Positions 10,758-23,601 are shown, numbered from the stretch's first letter. The stretch: 64,000 nucleotides of DNA from Gibbula magus (GCA_936450465.1 OW388297.1:27608387-27672386); one strand, 5' to 3'. The notes: generated by a model not told the origin, from the letters alone. Numbers and translations are program-made.

Positions 10758-11859
10758 AAGAGATTCACCGAATGGCATAGCTCTGATATTAAACACGCAA
10801 AACACGTGTTGAATACGTGGTTCGAAGATAGCCTGACATCCAGCACATGGTATACATGTGGGTTTATGAAAGTACCATATTTGACAATTGGTATATAAGT
10901 GGTGTTATGTAAGTAGTAGATTCTGTACATTGAATATATGTAGTGTTAAAGAATCAAAGCACTTGGCATACAACAAAAAAGCGTCAGAAACAATGGTGTC
11001 AAGAAGATCAGAGATTCGATATAAACAACGTGTGAGAAATCTTGATATACTTCAAGTGTATAAGCCAGGTCAGTCGCACCACACATGGGTTATATCTGGA
11101 TCAGACAACACGGAGTCGGTTTATGAATGGTAACACCATAAAACACACGTATTCCTTTAAAAAATACACGTTTCAGTAAGAGAATATTTCAAACGCAGCA
11201 GTATTTTTCGAATGATATACTCATCAATCTACACGACAGGAGAATCTGCCATGACTGGAGCATTGAGAACAGATCGTTATGACAAAAAAACTATTATAAG
11301 CTGACATACACTTCCTCCTTTAGAACACGTAAATAGAAATATCGCTTTAAATATCCCTGACAAAAGTCATTACATTTCTCGAAACGCACTCGTGTGTGGA
11401 AGATTATTAAAGGTGCGTGAACGATTATTTCAGTTCTATGACTAGTAAAGAGGAAGATGAAGAGGTTGATAGTCCGAGCACTAGACTGCAGAGATGTGCG
11501 GCTACTACGTAGCAGGAATGTGCAGGTCGGGGAGAGGGGCTGGAGATGTCACAAGAAGCTTATGATAAATCTCCCCTCACCAGGACTCGCTTTATTGCGT
11601 GTCAGATTGGGCCGGCCACTCCTTGAATACCTCAGGTATTTGGACCGCCCATTTTCCCACACTTTTTCTCCATTCACACTTCACTCCGCTTAATTTCGAA
11701 AGACACCGTATCGTGCCAAACTCGAATGTGGGTCAGATTACACGTGAGAAGGGAAGTGGCGATATCATTGACTCGGATGTGTCGCCTGGGGGACATTCAA
11801 CGTTCAGACCGTCATACAACACGGCAAATCAGGCCTTTTGTAAAACAGGAAAACAATTC
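10758..11859. other. Unique spacer
   Basis: Non-repetitive DNA with several short frames (10888-11133, 11457-11693 and the start of 11599-12081), none with a recognisable product. The 160-codon frame at 11599-12081 runs into the decayed repeat at 11860-12315, which argues against it being a gene. Confidence 0.55.
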
Positions 11860-12315
11860 AGATCTATAGTACATAGACCCACACCCTGGATCTTCAATAC
11901 ACAGAACTGCACAACATATATTCAGCAAACAGACCAATTTCTAAGGCTTTCAGTACACAGACCTACATCTCAGACCTTCGGCAGACAGACCCATATATCA
12001 GATCTTCGTATACAGACCAATACATCAGCTCTTACACAACCCCACTATCTTAAGTACATATGCCCAAAACCCGATCGTTAATACATAGACCCCCTCATCA
12101 ACACACAGACCCACATCAAACATTCAGTGCAAATTGCCATCAGGTTTTCAGTACACCCGCCCTTCAAACTTAATCACCCCACACCTACGTTAACATACAG
12201 ACCAGCACTTCAGGCCTTCAGTACTCATATCCGCTTCACAGACCTTCAGTAAACAGATCCGTTCTACAGATCTTCAGTACACAGACCCGGACTTCAGATA
12301 ATCGTACACAGAACC
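11860..12315. repeat. Decayed 27-28-bp minisatellite
   Basis: The motif tacacagaccc and close variants recur about every 27-28 bp (11871, 11898, 11928, 11954, 11981, 12009), often preceded by a cttcag block. Divergence and indels are high and spacing is lost after 12030, but cttcagtacacagaccc reappears near 12270. It is an old array. Confidence 0.75.
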
Positions 12316-13019
12316 ACACATTAGATTTGTTGAAGAATCAAATGTTCGAAATGGCGAGTGATTCGATTTGTGCACAACAATGCCTTGAAATTACGACGGA
12401 TATGTGCAAATTGTAAGAAAACTAGATGCTAGTAAATTAAAGTGACGAAGAATTGAATGTGTTTAATTAAAGTGAGGAAAATCAGATGTTTTTCTATTGA
12501 AATTATGAAGAATTATATATGTGCACGTTAAAGTTACGAATATCTAGTTTTTAGAATATGTTAGATACACAATAAATAATTAGCTGTTTACAGAATTATG
12601 TTACGAAGGTTAGCTCCTTGCAATCTGGAGATCAATCAAGGAGAAAGCAAATGTGAATTTTATAATTATATACATTCTTAATTCTTCCCCACAGAAATTA
12701 CAATGACCATACTTATTTTACAATCGCAAGTGACGCCAATGTAACCAGCAATGTTGCAAAAGCTTAGATGTGCTAAAGGTGTTTTAAGCAAGCATCTGAG
12801 AAGGGGTGGGGGTTTCTTTGGAGACGGAATGTTTATTTTCTATTACTTGAGATCCCAATTATATATCGACATGTTTTCTCTTTAGTTTGGGCAAAGTATT
12901 CATGGTATAATCATATGATATGTCTTGCAACAAAAGGTATACATTTTGCAATTTGCAAACTCTCAAACTCTTTGTAACAACCTACAACTACTTATTTACC
13001 GTCTACTTCAGCTTCAACA
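12316..13019. other. Unique AT-rich spacer
   Basis: Contains a few loose repeats of gaagaatt/aattaaagt near 12330-12540 and otherwise nothing recognisable. Short frames at 12920-13152 run into the following purine-rich array and are not genes. Confidence 0.55.
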
Positions 13020-16000
13020 GCTCCTCGGGCAGGGTCCAGGGGAAGGGAAAGGTTCGGGGAATCCTAGGGCAGGGTCTAGGGGAGGGAAAAGATGGGGAGA
13101 GTCCTTGGATATTGTCAAGGGGAGAGAAACGGTACGGAAAATCCTAGGGTAGGGACTAGGGAAGAGAAAACTGTAGGGGAATCCTAGGGCAGAGTCAATG
13201 GGAGAGATAAGGTGAGGGGAATCCTAGGACAGGGTCTAAGGGAGGGAAAATGTCGGAGATTCCTTGGGCTAGGTCCAGGGGAATAAAAGGTGTGGAGGGT
13301 ACTAGGGTAGGATCTACGGGAGGGAAAAGGATAGGAGAGTCCTAGGGCAGGGTCTAGGGGAGGGAACAAGTGCAGAGAGTCTTAGCGTAGGGTCTAGGAG
13401 AGGGAAAAGGTGCGGAGAATCCTAGTTTAAGGCAGGGTCTAGGGGGGAGAAAATATGAGGAGAGTTCAATGGCAGGGTCTAGGGGAGGGAAAAGGTACAG
13501 GGAGTTCAAGGGCAGGGTCTGGGAGATGGGAACGATGGAGAGAGTCCTAGGGCAGAGTCTGGGAGAGGGGAACGATGGAGAGAGGGGAACGATGGAGAGA
13601 GTCCTAGGCCAGAGTCTGGGAGAGGGGAACGATGGAGAGAGTCCTAGGGCAGGGTCTGGGAGAGGGGAACGATGGAGAGAGGGGAACGATGGAGAGAGGG
13701 GAACGATGGAGAGAGGGGAACGATGGAGAGAGACCTAGGGCAGGGTCTGGGTGAGGGGAACGATGGAGAGAGTCCTAGGGCAGAGTCTGGGAGAGGGGAA
13801 CGATGGAGAGAGTCCTAGGGCAGAGTCTGGGAGAGGGGAACGATGGAGAGAGGGGAACGATGGAGAGAGTCCTAGGGCAGGGTCTGGGAGAGGGGAACGA
13901 TGGAGAGAGTCCTAGGGCAGGGTCTGGGAGAGGGGAACGATGGAGAGAGGGGAACGATGGAGAGAGTCCTAGGGCAGAGTCTGGGAGAGGGGAACGATGG
14001 AGAGAGTCCTAGGGCAGGGTCTGGGAGAGGGGAACGATGGAGAGAGGGGAACGATGGAGAGAGTCCTAGGGCAGGGTCTGGGAGAGGGGAACGATGGAGA
14101 GAGGGGAACGATGGAGAGAGGGGAACGATGGAGAGAGGGGAACGATGGAGAGAGTCCTAGGGCAGGGTCTGGGAGAGGGGAACGATGGAGAGAGACCTAG
14201 GGCAGGGTCTGGGAGAGGGGAACGATGGAGAGAGGGGAACGATGGAGAGAGTCCTAGGGCAGGGTCTGGGAGAGGGGAACGATGGAGAGAGGGGAACGAT
14301 GGAGAGAGTCCTAGGGCAGGGTCTGGGAGAGGGGAACGATGGAGAGAGGGGAACGATGGAGAGAGTCCTAGGGCAGGGTCTGGGAGAGGGGAACGATGGA
14401 GAGAGGGGAACGATGGAGAGAGGGGAACGATGGAGAGAGTCCTAGGGCAGGGTCTGGGAGAGGGGAACGATGGAGAGAGGGGAACGATGGAGAGAGTCCT
14501 AGGGCAGGGTCTGGGAGAGGGGAACGATGGAGAGAGGGGAACGATGGAGAGAGTCCTAGGGCAGGGTCTTGGAGAGGGGAACGATGGAGAGAGTCCTAGG
14601 GCAGAGTCTGGGAGAGGGGAACGATGGAGAGAGTCTTAGGGCAGAGTCTGGGAGAGGGGAACGATGGAGAGAGTCCTAGGGCAGAGTCTGGGAGAGGGGA
14701 ACGATGGAGAGAGGGGAACGATGGAGAGAGACCTAGGGCAGAGTCTGGGAGAGGGGAACGATGGAGAGAGACCTAGGGCAGGGTCTGGGAGAGGGGAACG
14801 ATGGAGAGAGTCCTAGGGCAGAGTCTGGGAGAGGGGAACGATGGAGAGAGTCCTAGGGCAGAGTCTGGGAGAGGGGAACGATGGAGAGAGACCTAGGGCA
14901 GGGTCTGGGAGAGGGGAACGATGGAGAGAGTCCTAGGGCAGGGTCTGGGAGAGGGGAACGATGGAGAGAGGGGAACGATGGAGAGAGGGGAACGATGGAG
15001 AGAGGGGAACGATGGAGAGAGTCCTAGGGCAGGGTCTGGGAGAGGGGAACGATGGAGAGAGTCCTAGGGCAGAGTCTGGGAGAGGGGAACGATGGAGAGA
15101 GGGGAACGATGGAGAGAGTCCTAGGCCAGAGTCTGGGAGAGGGGAACGATGGAGAGAGGGGAACGATGGAGAGAGGGGAACGATGGAGAGAGGGGAACGA
15201 TGGAGAGAGTCCTAGGGCAGGGTCTGGGAGAGGGGAACGATGGAGAGAGTCCTAGGGCAGGGTCTGGGAGAGGGGAACGATGGAGAGAGTCCTAGGGCAG
15301 AGTCTGGGAGAGGGGAACGATGGAGAGAGGGGAACGATGGAGAGAGTCCTAGGCCAGAGTCTGGGAGAGGGGAACGATGGAGAGAGGGGAACGATGGAGA
15401 GAGGGGAACGATGGAGAGAGGGGAACGATGGAGAGAGTCCTAGGGCAGGGTCTGGGAGAGGGGAACGATGGAGAGAGTCCTAGGGCAGAGTCTGGGAGAG
15501 GGGAACGATGGAGAGAGGGGAACGATGGAGAGAGTCCTAGGCCAGAGTCTGGGAGAGGGGAACGATGGAGAGAGGGGAACGATGGAGAGAGGGGAACGAT
15601 GGAGAGAGGGGAACGATGGAGAGAGTCCTAGGGCAGGGTCTGGGAGAGGGGAACGATGGAGAGAGTCCTAGGGCAGGGTCTGGGAGAGGGGAACGATGGA
15701 GAGAGTCCTAGGGCAGAGTCTGGGAGAGGGGAACGATGGAGAGAGTCCTAGGGCAGGGTCTGGGAGAGGGGAACGATGGAGAGAGACCTAGGGCAGGGTC
15801 TGGGAGAGGGGAACGATGGAGAGAGACCTAGGGCAGGGTCTGGGAGAGGGGAACGATGGAGAGAGGGGAACGATGGAGAGAGGGGAACGATGGAGAGAGG
15901 GGAACGATGGAGAGAGTCCTAGGGCAGGGTCTGGGAGAGGGGAACGATGGAGAGAGGGGAACGATGGAGAGAGGGGAACGATGGAGAGAGGGGAACGATG

Positions 16001-16470
16001 GAGAGAGTCCTAGGGCAGGGTCTGGGAGAGGGGAACGATGGAGAGAGTCCTAGGGCAGGGTCTGGGAGAGGGGAACGATGGAGAGAGGGGAACGATGGAG
16101 AGAGTCCTAGAGCAGGGTCTGGGAGAGGGGAACGATGGAGAGAGGGGAACGATGGAGAGAGTCCTAGGGCAGGGTCTGGGAGAGGGGAACGATGGAGAGA
16201 GTCCTAGGGCAGAGTCTGGGAGAGGGGAACGATGGAGAGAGTCCTAGGGCAGGGTCTGGGAGAGGGGAACGATGGAGAGAGTCCTAGGCCAGAGTCTGGG
16301 AGAGGGGAACGATGGAGAGAGTCCTAGGGCAGGGTCTGGGAGAGGGGAACGATGGAGAGAGGGGAACGATGGAGAGGGTCCTCGGGCAGGGCCTGGGAGA
16401 GGGAAAAAGTGCGAAGAGTCCTAGGGCAGGGTCTAGGGGAAGGACTAGGTGCTGGGGTTGAGAAAGGTGT
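13020..16470. repeat. Purine-rich 40-bp/17-bp composite minisatellite
   Basis: The main unit is 40 bp: gtcctagggcagggtctggg then agaggggaacgatggaga. A 17-bp segment (agaggggaacgatggag) is repeated one to four times inside many units, giving 40-, 57-, 74- and 91-bp forms. The left flank (13020-13500) is diverged with ~41-bp units. The core (13500-16375) is almost identical copy to copy. The right edge decays by 16570. The plus strand is very rich in G and A. The many 65-181-codon frames come from 57-bp units (a multiple of three) and encode only a Gly/Glu/Arg/Ser repeat. Confidence 0.97.
14961..15671. repeat. Higher-order repeat of 228/188 bp in the purine-rich array
   Basis: The diagnostic variant ctaggccagag occurs at 15121, 15349 and 15537, offsets of 228 and 188 bp, in matching contexts. 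228 bp equals four 40-bp plus four 17-bp modules, and the second copy lacks one 40-bp module. This shows block duplication on top of single-unit slippage. Confidence 0.85.
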
Positions 16471-16979
16471 CACGAGTCCTAGGTCGGTGCTTACGGGTGG
16501 GTGAGGGGTTTAGGTGAGGGGGGAGGGGGTGGAGTAAGGGGTTTGAGGAAGGTGCGAAGAGTCCCGGGGCAGTGCCCGAGAGAGATGATTCATGCGGACC
16601 GGTGCAGGCAGCCAGCATGAGTCAGGGACAGCAGGGTCCCATACTAGCTCCAGTCTTATCGGAACAAGCTGAGATCAATCCATCACAGCAAACACTTAAT
16701 CAACATGAATGTCTCCCGGTGGACTGACATTGCACTGTTGCTATAGGTAGACATTTCACTGCTTTCCTGTTTTAATTATTAGTGGATTGCCTCGATCCTA
16801 TGTTGTGTATTTACTCCCTGAATGGACGTGTTGTTGTCTCCCAGTGATTGAGAACCAGTGAATGACATTCCGAGGGATATTGTGTTCTATCCATAACATA
16901 AACTACACGTGAACCTCTTCAGGAAACGACGCTTCAGAGAAAGCCTATGTAGTGTTGGCTTAGAAGTCGTGTGTCTGAG

Positions 16980-17240
16980 ATGCTTCGGTTACATTTACTG
17001 CTCAGGTGCTGTAATAATAGTATGCCAAGTCGCTTAAGTAATATACATTGAAACGCTTCGGTAATTTGTGATTTTCAGGCGCTTTAGTTTTAGTTTTTGG
17101 AATTTCCTGTAATGTGATGCATAGACGCTTCATTAATATGTGATACTCGTACGCTTCAATAACAAGTAATTATCGGGCGCTTCAGTGAAATGTGATTCTC
17201 AAGTGCCTCACTAGAACGTGATGACAAGGAGCGCCCAATA
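16980..17240. repeat. Decayed ~26-bp minisatellite
   Basis: The motif cgcttcagtaatatgtgatt, in mutated forms, recurs with starts near 17053, 17080, 17126, 17152, 17179 and 17204, a spacing of 25-27 bp in most cases. Roughly nine copies with high divergence. Confidence 0.7.
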
Positions 17241-17252
17241 CATATGTATGTT

Positions 17253-17283
<31 letters not shown>

Positions 17284-17284
17284 A
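17253..17284. repeat. (TG)n microsatellite with CG interruption
   Basis: Alternating TG for about 32 bp, interrupted by cgcgcg. Purine-pyrimidine alternation of this kind can adopt Z-DNA. Confidence 0.9.
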
Positions 17285-18169
17285 TTATGATCACGTTAAA
17301 TGATTGATCAGGCGCATCTTTAAAATAAGCATAATGTATGAGGGATAACTCTGGATAATGTTTGGAAAAGATTTTAATGCCCAGCCTCAAGTCATCCTTC
17401 CACTATGGAATACTGAAACATATACCGATATCAGGAATAGACCCCCATTGTTCAAACACAGAGGATAAACAGCCCTTGAAGATTAAGTACTTGAGACCGG
17501 GAGAGGGCCGTGTAACGTCTATTTACATCTCATAACCGCAGACTGGCCTGAGAGTTATATATACGTGATCGGATTAGGCGGAATGTAGGCCACAACTCGC
17601 ATGTAGCTAGCAGACTGCTTCACATATATCTGGCACATGCTACACGTAGATCATTTATGATAAAACAGTTCAATAGACAGGTAGGGGGAGAATATACATT
17701 TACCTATTAAGTGTAAAATGGCTCTGCTGCGGGCTGAAGACGAGTTGCTCGCGATACAGCACGCGATCTATCACAAAAACATCCCGTCTCTATTCAATCC
17801 TTATTTCATACAGTCAAGGCGATATTTTTATCCTGAATAGAGAATTACGTTCCCGTATAGTTGCCAACAATGCAGCAATTGATATACTTACAAAGGCGCT
17901 CTGTGCCAGCTCGAGGCCTGTCTATGAAGGCAGTGTGTTGAATGAAGAGAAGACCACTGCCTGCTTACCTGACGGCAGCACTGTGCATCCTCTCCCGCCT
18001 TGCTCAGTCACGAACCACGTGGGACAACGTACTGCAGTCCAGACTTCATACAACAACGTATCTACCCACGGATAGACAGACCAGATACCCTCGAGATAAG
18101 CTAACGGTGCTAAAACCTTAAAGAATGCTATAATCTTCACACATATCTAATCCTGATTACAGATTTACA

Positions 18170-20125
18170 AACTAATTTGCACACGACCACTGATATAAAC
18201 AGTCACTTATATACACACAACCATTGGTATACACACGACCACTGATATAAACAGTAACCTATATACACATAACCATTGGTATACACACAACCACTCATAT
18301 AAAAAGTCACTTATATACACACAACCATTGGTATAAACACGACCACTGATATAAACAGTCACTAATATACATACGACCACTGATAAACACACGACAACTG
18401 ATATTAACAGTCACTTATATTCACACAACCATTGATATACACACGTCCACTGATATAAACAATCACTTATATACACACAACCATTGGTATACACACGACC
18501 ACTGATATAAACAGTCACCTATATACACACAGCCATTGGTATACACACGACCATTGATATAAACAGTCACTTATATTCACACAACCATTGATATACACAC
18601 GACCACTGATATAAACAGTCACCTATATACACACAGCCATTGGTATACACACGACCACTGATACAAACAGTCACTTATGTACACACGACCATTGGTATAC
18701 ACACTACCACTGATATAAACAGTCACTTATATACACACGACCACTGATATAAACAGTCACTTATATACACACAACCATTGGTATACACACGACCACTGAT
18801 ATAAACGGTAATTTATATTCACACAACAACTGATATACACACAATAGCTGATATAAACAGTCACTTATATACACACGACCATTGATATACACACGTCAAC
18901 TGATATAAACGGTAATTTATATTCACACAACAACTGATAAACACACGACAACTGATATAAACAGTCACTTATATTCACACAACCATTGATATACACACGT
19001 CCACTGATATAAACAATCACTTATATATACACAACCATTGGTATACACACGACCACTGGTATAAACAGTCACCTATATACACACAACCATTGGTATACAC
19101 ACAACCACTCATATAAAAAGTCACTTATATACACACAACCATTGGTATAAACACGACCACTGATATAAACAGTCACTTATATACATACGACCACTGATAA
19201 ACACACGACAACTGATATAAACAGTCACTTATATTCACACAACCATTGATATACACACGTCCACTGATATAAACAGTCACTTATATTCACACAACCATTG
19301 GTATACACACGACCACTGATATAAACAGTCACTTATATACACACAGCCATTGGTATACACACGATAACTGATATAAACAGTCACTTATGTACACACGACC
19401 ATTGATATACACACGTCCACTGATATAAACGGTAATTTATATTCACACAACAACTGATAAACACCCGACAACTGATATAAACAGTCACTTATATTCACAC
19501 AACCATTGATATACACACGTCCACTGATATAAACAATCACTTATATACACACAACCATTGGTATACACACGACCACTGATATAAACAGTCACCTATATAC
19601 ACACAACCATTGGTATACACACAACCACTCATATAAAAAGTCACTTATATACACACAACCATTGTTATAAACACGACCACTGATATAAACAGTCACTTAT
19701 ATACATACGACCACTGATAAACACACGACAACTGATATAAACAGTCACTTATATTCACACAACCATTGATATACACACGTCCACTGATATAAACAGTCAC
19801 TTATATACACACAGCCATTGGTATACACACGATAACTGATATAAACAGTCACTTATATACACACAACCATTGGTATACACACGACCACTGATATAAACAG
19901 TCACTTATATACACACAGCCATTGGTATACACACGACAACTGATATAAACAGTCACTTATATACACACGACCACTGATAAACACACGGCAACATATATAA
20001 ACAGTCACTTATATACACACAACCATTGGTATACGCACGACCACTGATATAAACAGTCACTTATATACACACAACCATTGGTATACGCACGACCACTGAT
20101 ATAAACAGTCACTTATAGTCATACG
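18170..20125. repeat. 52-bp minisatellite array built from ~18-bp subunits
   Basis: About 37 copies of a 52-bp unit. Each unit divides into three related subunits: actgatataaacagtc, acttatatacacacaacc and attggtatacacacgacc. Variants such as cggtaatttatattcacac and acactcatataaaaag-type units recur as blocks (for example near 18900 and 19430), so block duplication has occurred. The period is not a multiple of three and frames are short. Confidence 0.96.
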
Positions 20126-20224
20126 ACCAACTAGCTACACACAGTCACTGATCAACATCACTGATTTACACAAAACTCCTGATCGTTACACTGTCTCTGA
20201 CATCAACCATAACTGATTAGTGTT

Positions 20225-20525
20225 CTGATGTACACACTGAATTACACATTGTCTTTGACCTTCAATGATATACACACTGTTAATGTTATAGATACTTTCA
20301 ATGATATACACACTGTCGATGACATAGATACTGTCATTGAATTACACACTGTCAATGATATACACACTGTCAATGATATACACACTGTCAATGATATACG
20401 CACTAGTACGGTCAATGATATACACACTGCCAATGATATATACACTATCAATGGTAAACACACTGTCAATGGTAAACACACTGTCAATGATATACACTCT
20501 GTAAATGAGATACGCACTTTTCTCA
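20225..20525. repeat. 18-bp array related to the 52-bp array
   Basis: About 15 copies of aatgatatacacactgtc with some tails of decayed sequence on both sides (20126-20225 and 20525-20640). The unit resembles each of the three subunits of the 52-bp repeat immediately to the left. The 126-codon plus frame at 20228-20608 and the 114-codon minus frame at 20242-20586 arise because 18 is a multiple of three. Confidence 0.93.
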
Positions 20526-21589
20526 TCAACAAACTGATCTGTGATATTAATATTTTGTACAATGTTTCTGAGTTACAGATCAACACATGGTTACAGATAT
20601 ACTCATAGTCATTGATCTACACCCATCATATGTTCATCAGTCAACATCATCTGGCCAATACTCCACAGTATCACCACACAACTATAAACCTTGAAAATAT
20701 ACCTTATAATCTGCGATGAGAGTGACTTTAATGAACCGTAATCCGTAAAACAGTTTCTTGACTTTATGTAAAACAAAAGAAAATTACTAAAGCTTGCTTA
20801 CTCTTTTTTTATATCAGTTACAACAAGTTTTTCCGTATGCAAAAATATATTCAGATATACCCGCTTAACATAAACACACAAGTCAGAGGCCAGCCCCATC
20901 CATTACAGATGCATGTAGATCAGTGTTATCCAGGCAGTATACGCATGTATTTGACAGAATCTGAACTTTTTTTATTTTATAACACATCAACAGTGTGTAC
21001 GATACGCAGTAGACAGACGGGGAGGGGCGTATCGATCTGTAGACCTGGGTAGTATCTCTCTACAGTATGGGGGGAACAAGGGCCACTTTTGTTTCGCATA
21101 TTGTCATGCTGTTACCCAATACAGTTCAATACGAGAGTTGATCTGGAAGCACAATGGTTATTCAGAGACGGGACAAGGACTGGAGATCGTATGTTCACCT
21201 GTATGTAATATATCTTACTACATGCATATATGTATTAAGTGCACATCGGAACACATCAAGAGTGGCATTATGTCCTATTAGTCTTGTTCGATATATATGT
21301 AAATATTGGTTCAAGGTGAGAGCCCACTGAGAAACTCGCTAACACAAGGGGTTGTTGTAAACTCCAAACTGAGTTACATATTTATCCACATCTATCTATA
21401 TGAGCATGTACAATCAATCCCCGTTGACATGTGCTTAAAGAAGAATTTATAATAGCTCCCATATACTGAGAGAGAAACTCTGTACACGACGCGACATGTC
21501 CCACGCCGTGCTCTCCATCATACCAGTCCCTCTACTGCTTCATACTGTTGTATCACCATTTGTAATGATACACAACACTTCCTTATCAT
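20526..21589. other. Unique spacer
   Basis: Decayed repeat traces to about 20640, then unique AT-leaning DNA. Short frames at 20837-21052 and 21496-21726 have no recognisable product, and the second runs into the next repeat. Confidence 0.55.
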
Positions 21590-22140
21590 TGGGATGTACT
21601 AAATATATCTTCGTATTCATGTATTTTAAAATTTTTATAAATGTTTGTATTGACGAATTGAACATGTTGTATTGCCACACAATGTATTTTATTTTATTGT
21701 ATTGTTTTGTAATGTTTTATCATTAGAACGAATTCCTTCATATTTGTATTGATGAATATAGTAACTGTTGTTTAACTGCTACACAATGCTATTTCATTGC
21801 ATTGTAATGCTTTATAAAACTGTATGATATTGATGAAGTCCTAAATGTTGTATTGCTGTATTGTTCATGTTGTACTGTCACACAATGATATTTTATTTTG
21901 TTGTAGTGCTTCGTAATGTTCTATTATTTGGGTATACTCGTAAATATTTATATTGGTGTCTTGGGCATTTAATGTTGCTATATAATGCTATTTTCGTGGT
22001 TTGTAATGCTTCGTAAAGCTTTTATACTTTATCAATGGGATGAACTAAATGTTTGTGTTGATGTAATGTACACCTTGTACTGCTACACAATAATATTTTA
22101 TTTTGTTCTATTGTATCGTAATGTTTTATCATTTGGTCTG
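21590..22140. repeat. Decayed ~100-105-bp tandem repeat, five copies
   Basis: A block with cacacaatg, a T-rich ttttattttgttgta-like stretch, a tgcttcgtaatgtt-like stretch and a ttgatga/gtattgatg stretch recurs with starts near 21676, 21781, 21881, 21979 and 22084. Spacings are about 98-105 bp. Identity is modest, so this is an old array. It leads directly into the 57-bp array. Confidence 0.75.
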
Positions 22141-23290
22141 CTTGAGGTACTATTGCACCGTATTACCCACAGTGATATACTGGTGTAATGGAGTGGTGTT
22201 TGAGGTACCATTGTACCATATTGACCCAGTGGTCTACTAGTGGTCTGGTAGTTTTAGGTCCCACTACATCGTATTACCCACAGTGATATAGTGGTGTAAT
22301 TGGAACGTGTTTGAGGTACCATTGTACCGTATTGTCCAAGTGGTCTGCTGTTGTAATGGAGATATGTTTGAGGTACCATTACACAATATTGCCCCAGTGT
22401 TCTGCTGTTGTAATTGAGATATGTTTGAAGTACCATTCCACAATATTGTCCGAGTGGTCTCCTGGTGTAATGGAGATATGTTTGAGGTACCATTACACAA
22501 TATTGCCCCAGTGTTCTGCTGTTGTAATGGAGATATGTTTGAGGTACCATTCCACCATATTGTCCCGTTGGTTTACTGGTGTAATGGAGGTATGTTTGAG
22601 GTACCATTCCACCATATTGTCCCGTTGGTCTACTGGTGTAATGGAGGTATGTTTGAGGTACCATTCCACCATATTGTCCCGTTGGTCTACTGGTGTAATG
22701 GAGGTATGTTTGAGGTACCATTCCACCATATTGTCCCGTTGGTCTACTGGTGTAATGGAGGTATGTTTGAGGTACCATTCCACCATATTGGCCCAGTGGT
22801 CTACTGGTGTAATGGAGATATGTTTGAGGTACCATTCCACCATATTGGCCCAGTGGTCTACTGGTGTAATGGAGATATGTTTGAGGTACCATTACACAAT
22901 ATTGTCCCGTTGGTCTACTGGTGTAATGGAGATATGTTTGAGGTACCATTACACAATATTGCCCCAGTGTTCTGCTGTTGTAATGGAGATATGTTTGAGG
23001 TACCATTCCACCATATTGTCCCGTTGGTCTACTGGTGTAATGGAGGTATGTTTGAGGTACCATTCCACCATAGTGTCCCGTTGGTCTACTGGTGTAATGG
23101 AGGTATGTTTGAGGTACCATTCCACCATATTGTCCCGTTGGTCTACTGGTGTAATGGAGGTATGTTTGAGGTACCATTCCACCATATTGTCCCGTTGGTC
23201 TACTGGTGTAATGGAGGTATGTTTGAGGTACCATTCCACCATATTGTCCCGTTGGTCTACTGGTGTAATGGGAAGATGTTTGAGATGCAA
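22141..23290. repeat. 57-bp minisatellite array
   Basis: About 19 copies of a 57-bp unit containing gtttgaggtaccattccacc, atattgtcccgttggtctac and tggtgtaatggaggtat. The central copies (22550-23270) are nearly identical. Left copies (22141-22420) are diverged. Every unit has a GGTACC palindrome. Because 57 is three times 19, very long frames are open on both strands (353 and 300 codons plus, 326 codons minus), each a 19-residue repeat. Open frames on both strands show this is period, not coding selection. Confidence 0.97.
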
Positions 23291-23425
23291 TTATTTCCGT
23301 ACTTTATTCTACACGTATCGTAGTGAAGATCGTAGGAAATGTGTAGATGCGTTGTGGTGTAATTTAGCGTAAGATGCAGTTGCTTAGTCTTGATGTGAAA
23401 TAACTACCTACTTTCATGTTAGGTT

Positions 23426-23447
23426 ATTGGTGTGTCCCTCTGATTGG
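23426..23447 (-). promoter_or_regulatory. Paired inverted CCAAT boxes
   Basis: ATTGG occurs at 23426-23430 and 23443-23447; the second is in the extended form tgattggctgag typical of NF-Y sites. Two CCAAT boxes 17 bp apart are common in animal promoters. The ATTGG orientation is the inverted form, and NF-Y sites act in both orientations. No TATA box or start site is identified. Confidence 0.25.
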
Positions 23448-23601
23448 CTGAGAGAAAACGCCCCTGCGACAAACACAGCACGAGCCAGTAGCTACCTCCC
23501 CACAGATTTAAATGTGACTTTCTCGACTCATTTACTAGTGCTGGCTAGTATTACAGGATTTAAGCTTATTATGAAAATATTATATTGCCTTTTGACGCCG
23601 T

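Larger units (their letters stand above)
16471..18169. other. Unique spacer with small repeats
   Basis: Non-coding DNA after the purine-rich array. It contains the decayed 26-bp repeat (16980-17240) and a TG tract (17253-17284), listed separately. A 72-codon minus-strand frame at 17922-18140 has no recognisable product. Confidence 0.6.

Noticed and set aside
11599..12081. 160-codon frame as a gene
   Set aside because: Its second half is the decayed 28-bp repeat, and the first half has no recognisable domain. It looks like a chance open frame.
13469..16247. Dozens of Gly/Glu/Arg/Ser-rich frames of 65-181 codons
   Set aside because: They are overlapping readings of 40/57-bp units. Most start at the same internal ATG of the repeat and stop when the 40-bp step shifts the frame.
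18170..20125. CRISPR array
   Set aside because: Regular spacing and semi-conserved segments could suggest one, but the would-be spacers are themselves repeated and related, there are no cas genes, and the context is eukaryotic. The same applies to the 62-bp and 76-bp arrays.
20228..20608. 126-codon plus and 114-codon minus frames
   Set aside because: Both lie over the 18-bp array, whose period is a multiple of three.
22254..23372. Frames of 353 and 300 codons (plus) and 326 codons (minus) as repeat-protein genes
   Set aside because: All lie in a 57-bp array. 57 is a multiple of three, so frames stay open on both strands at once. The translations are only 19-residue repeats with no domain or splice context.
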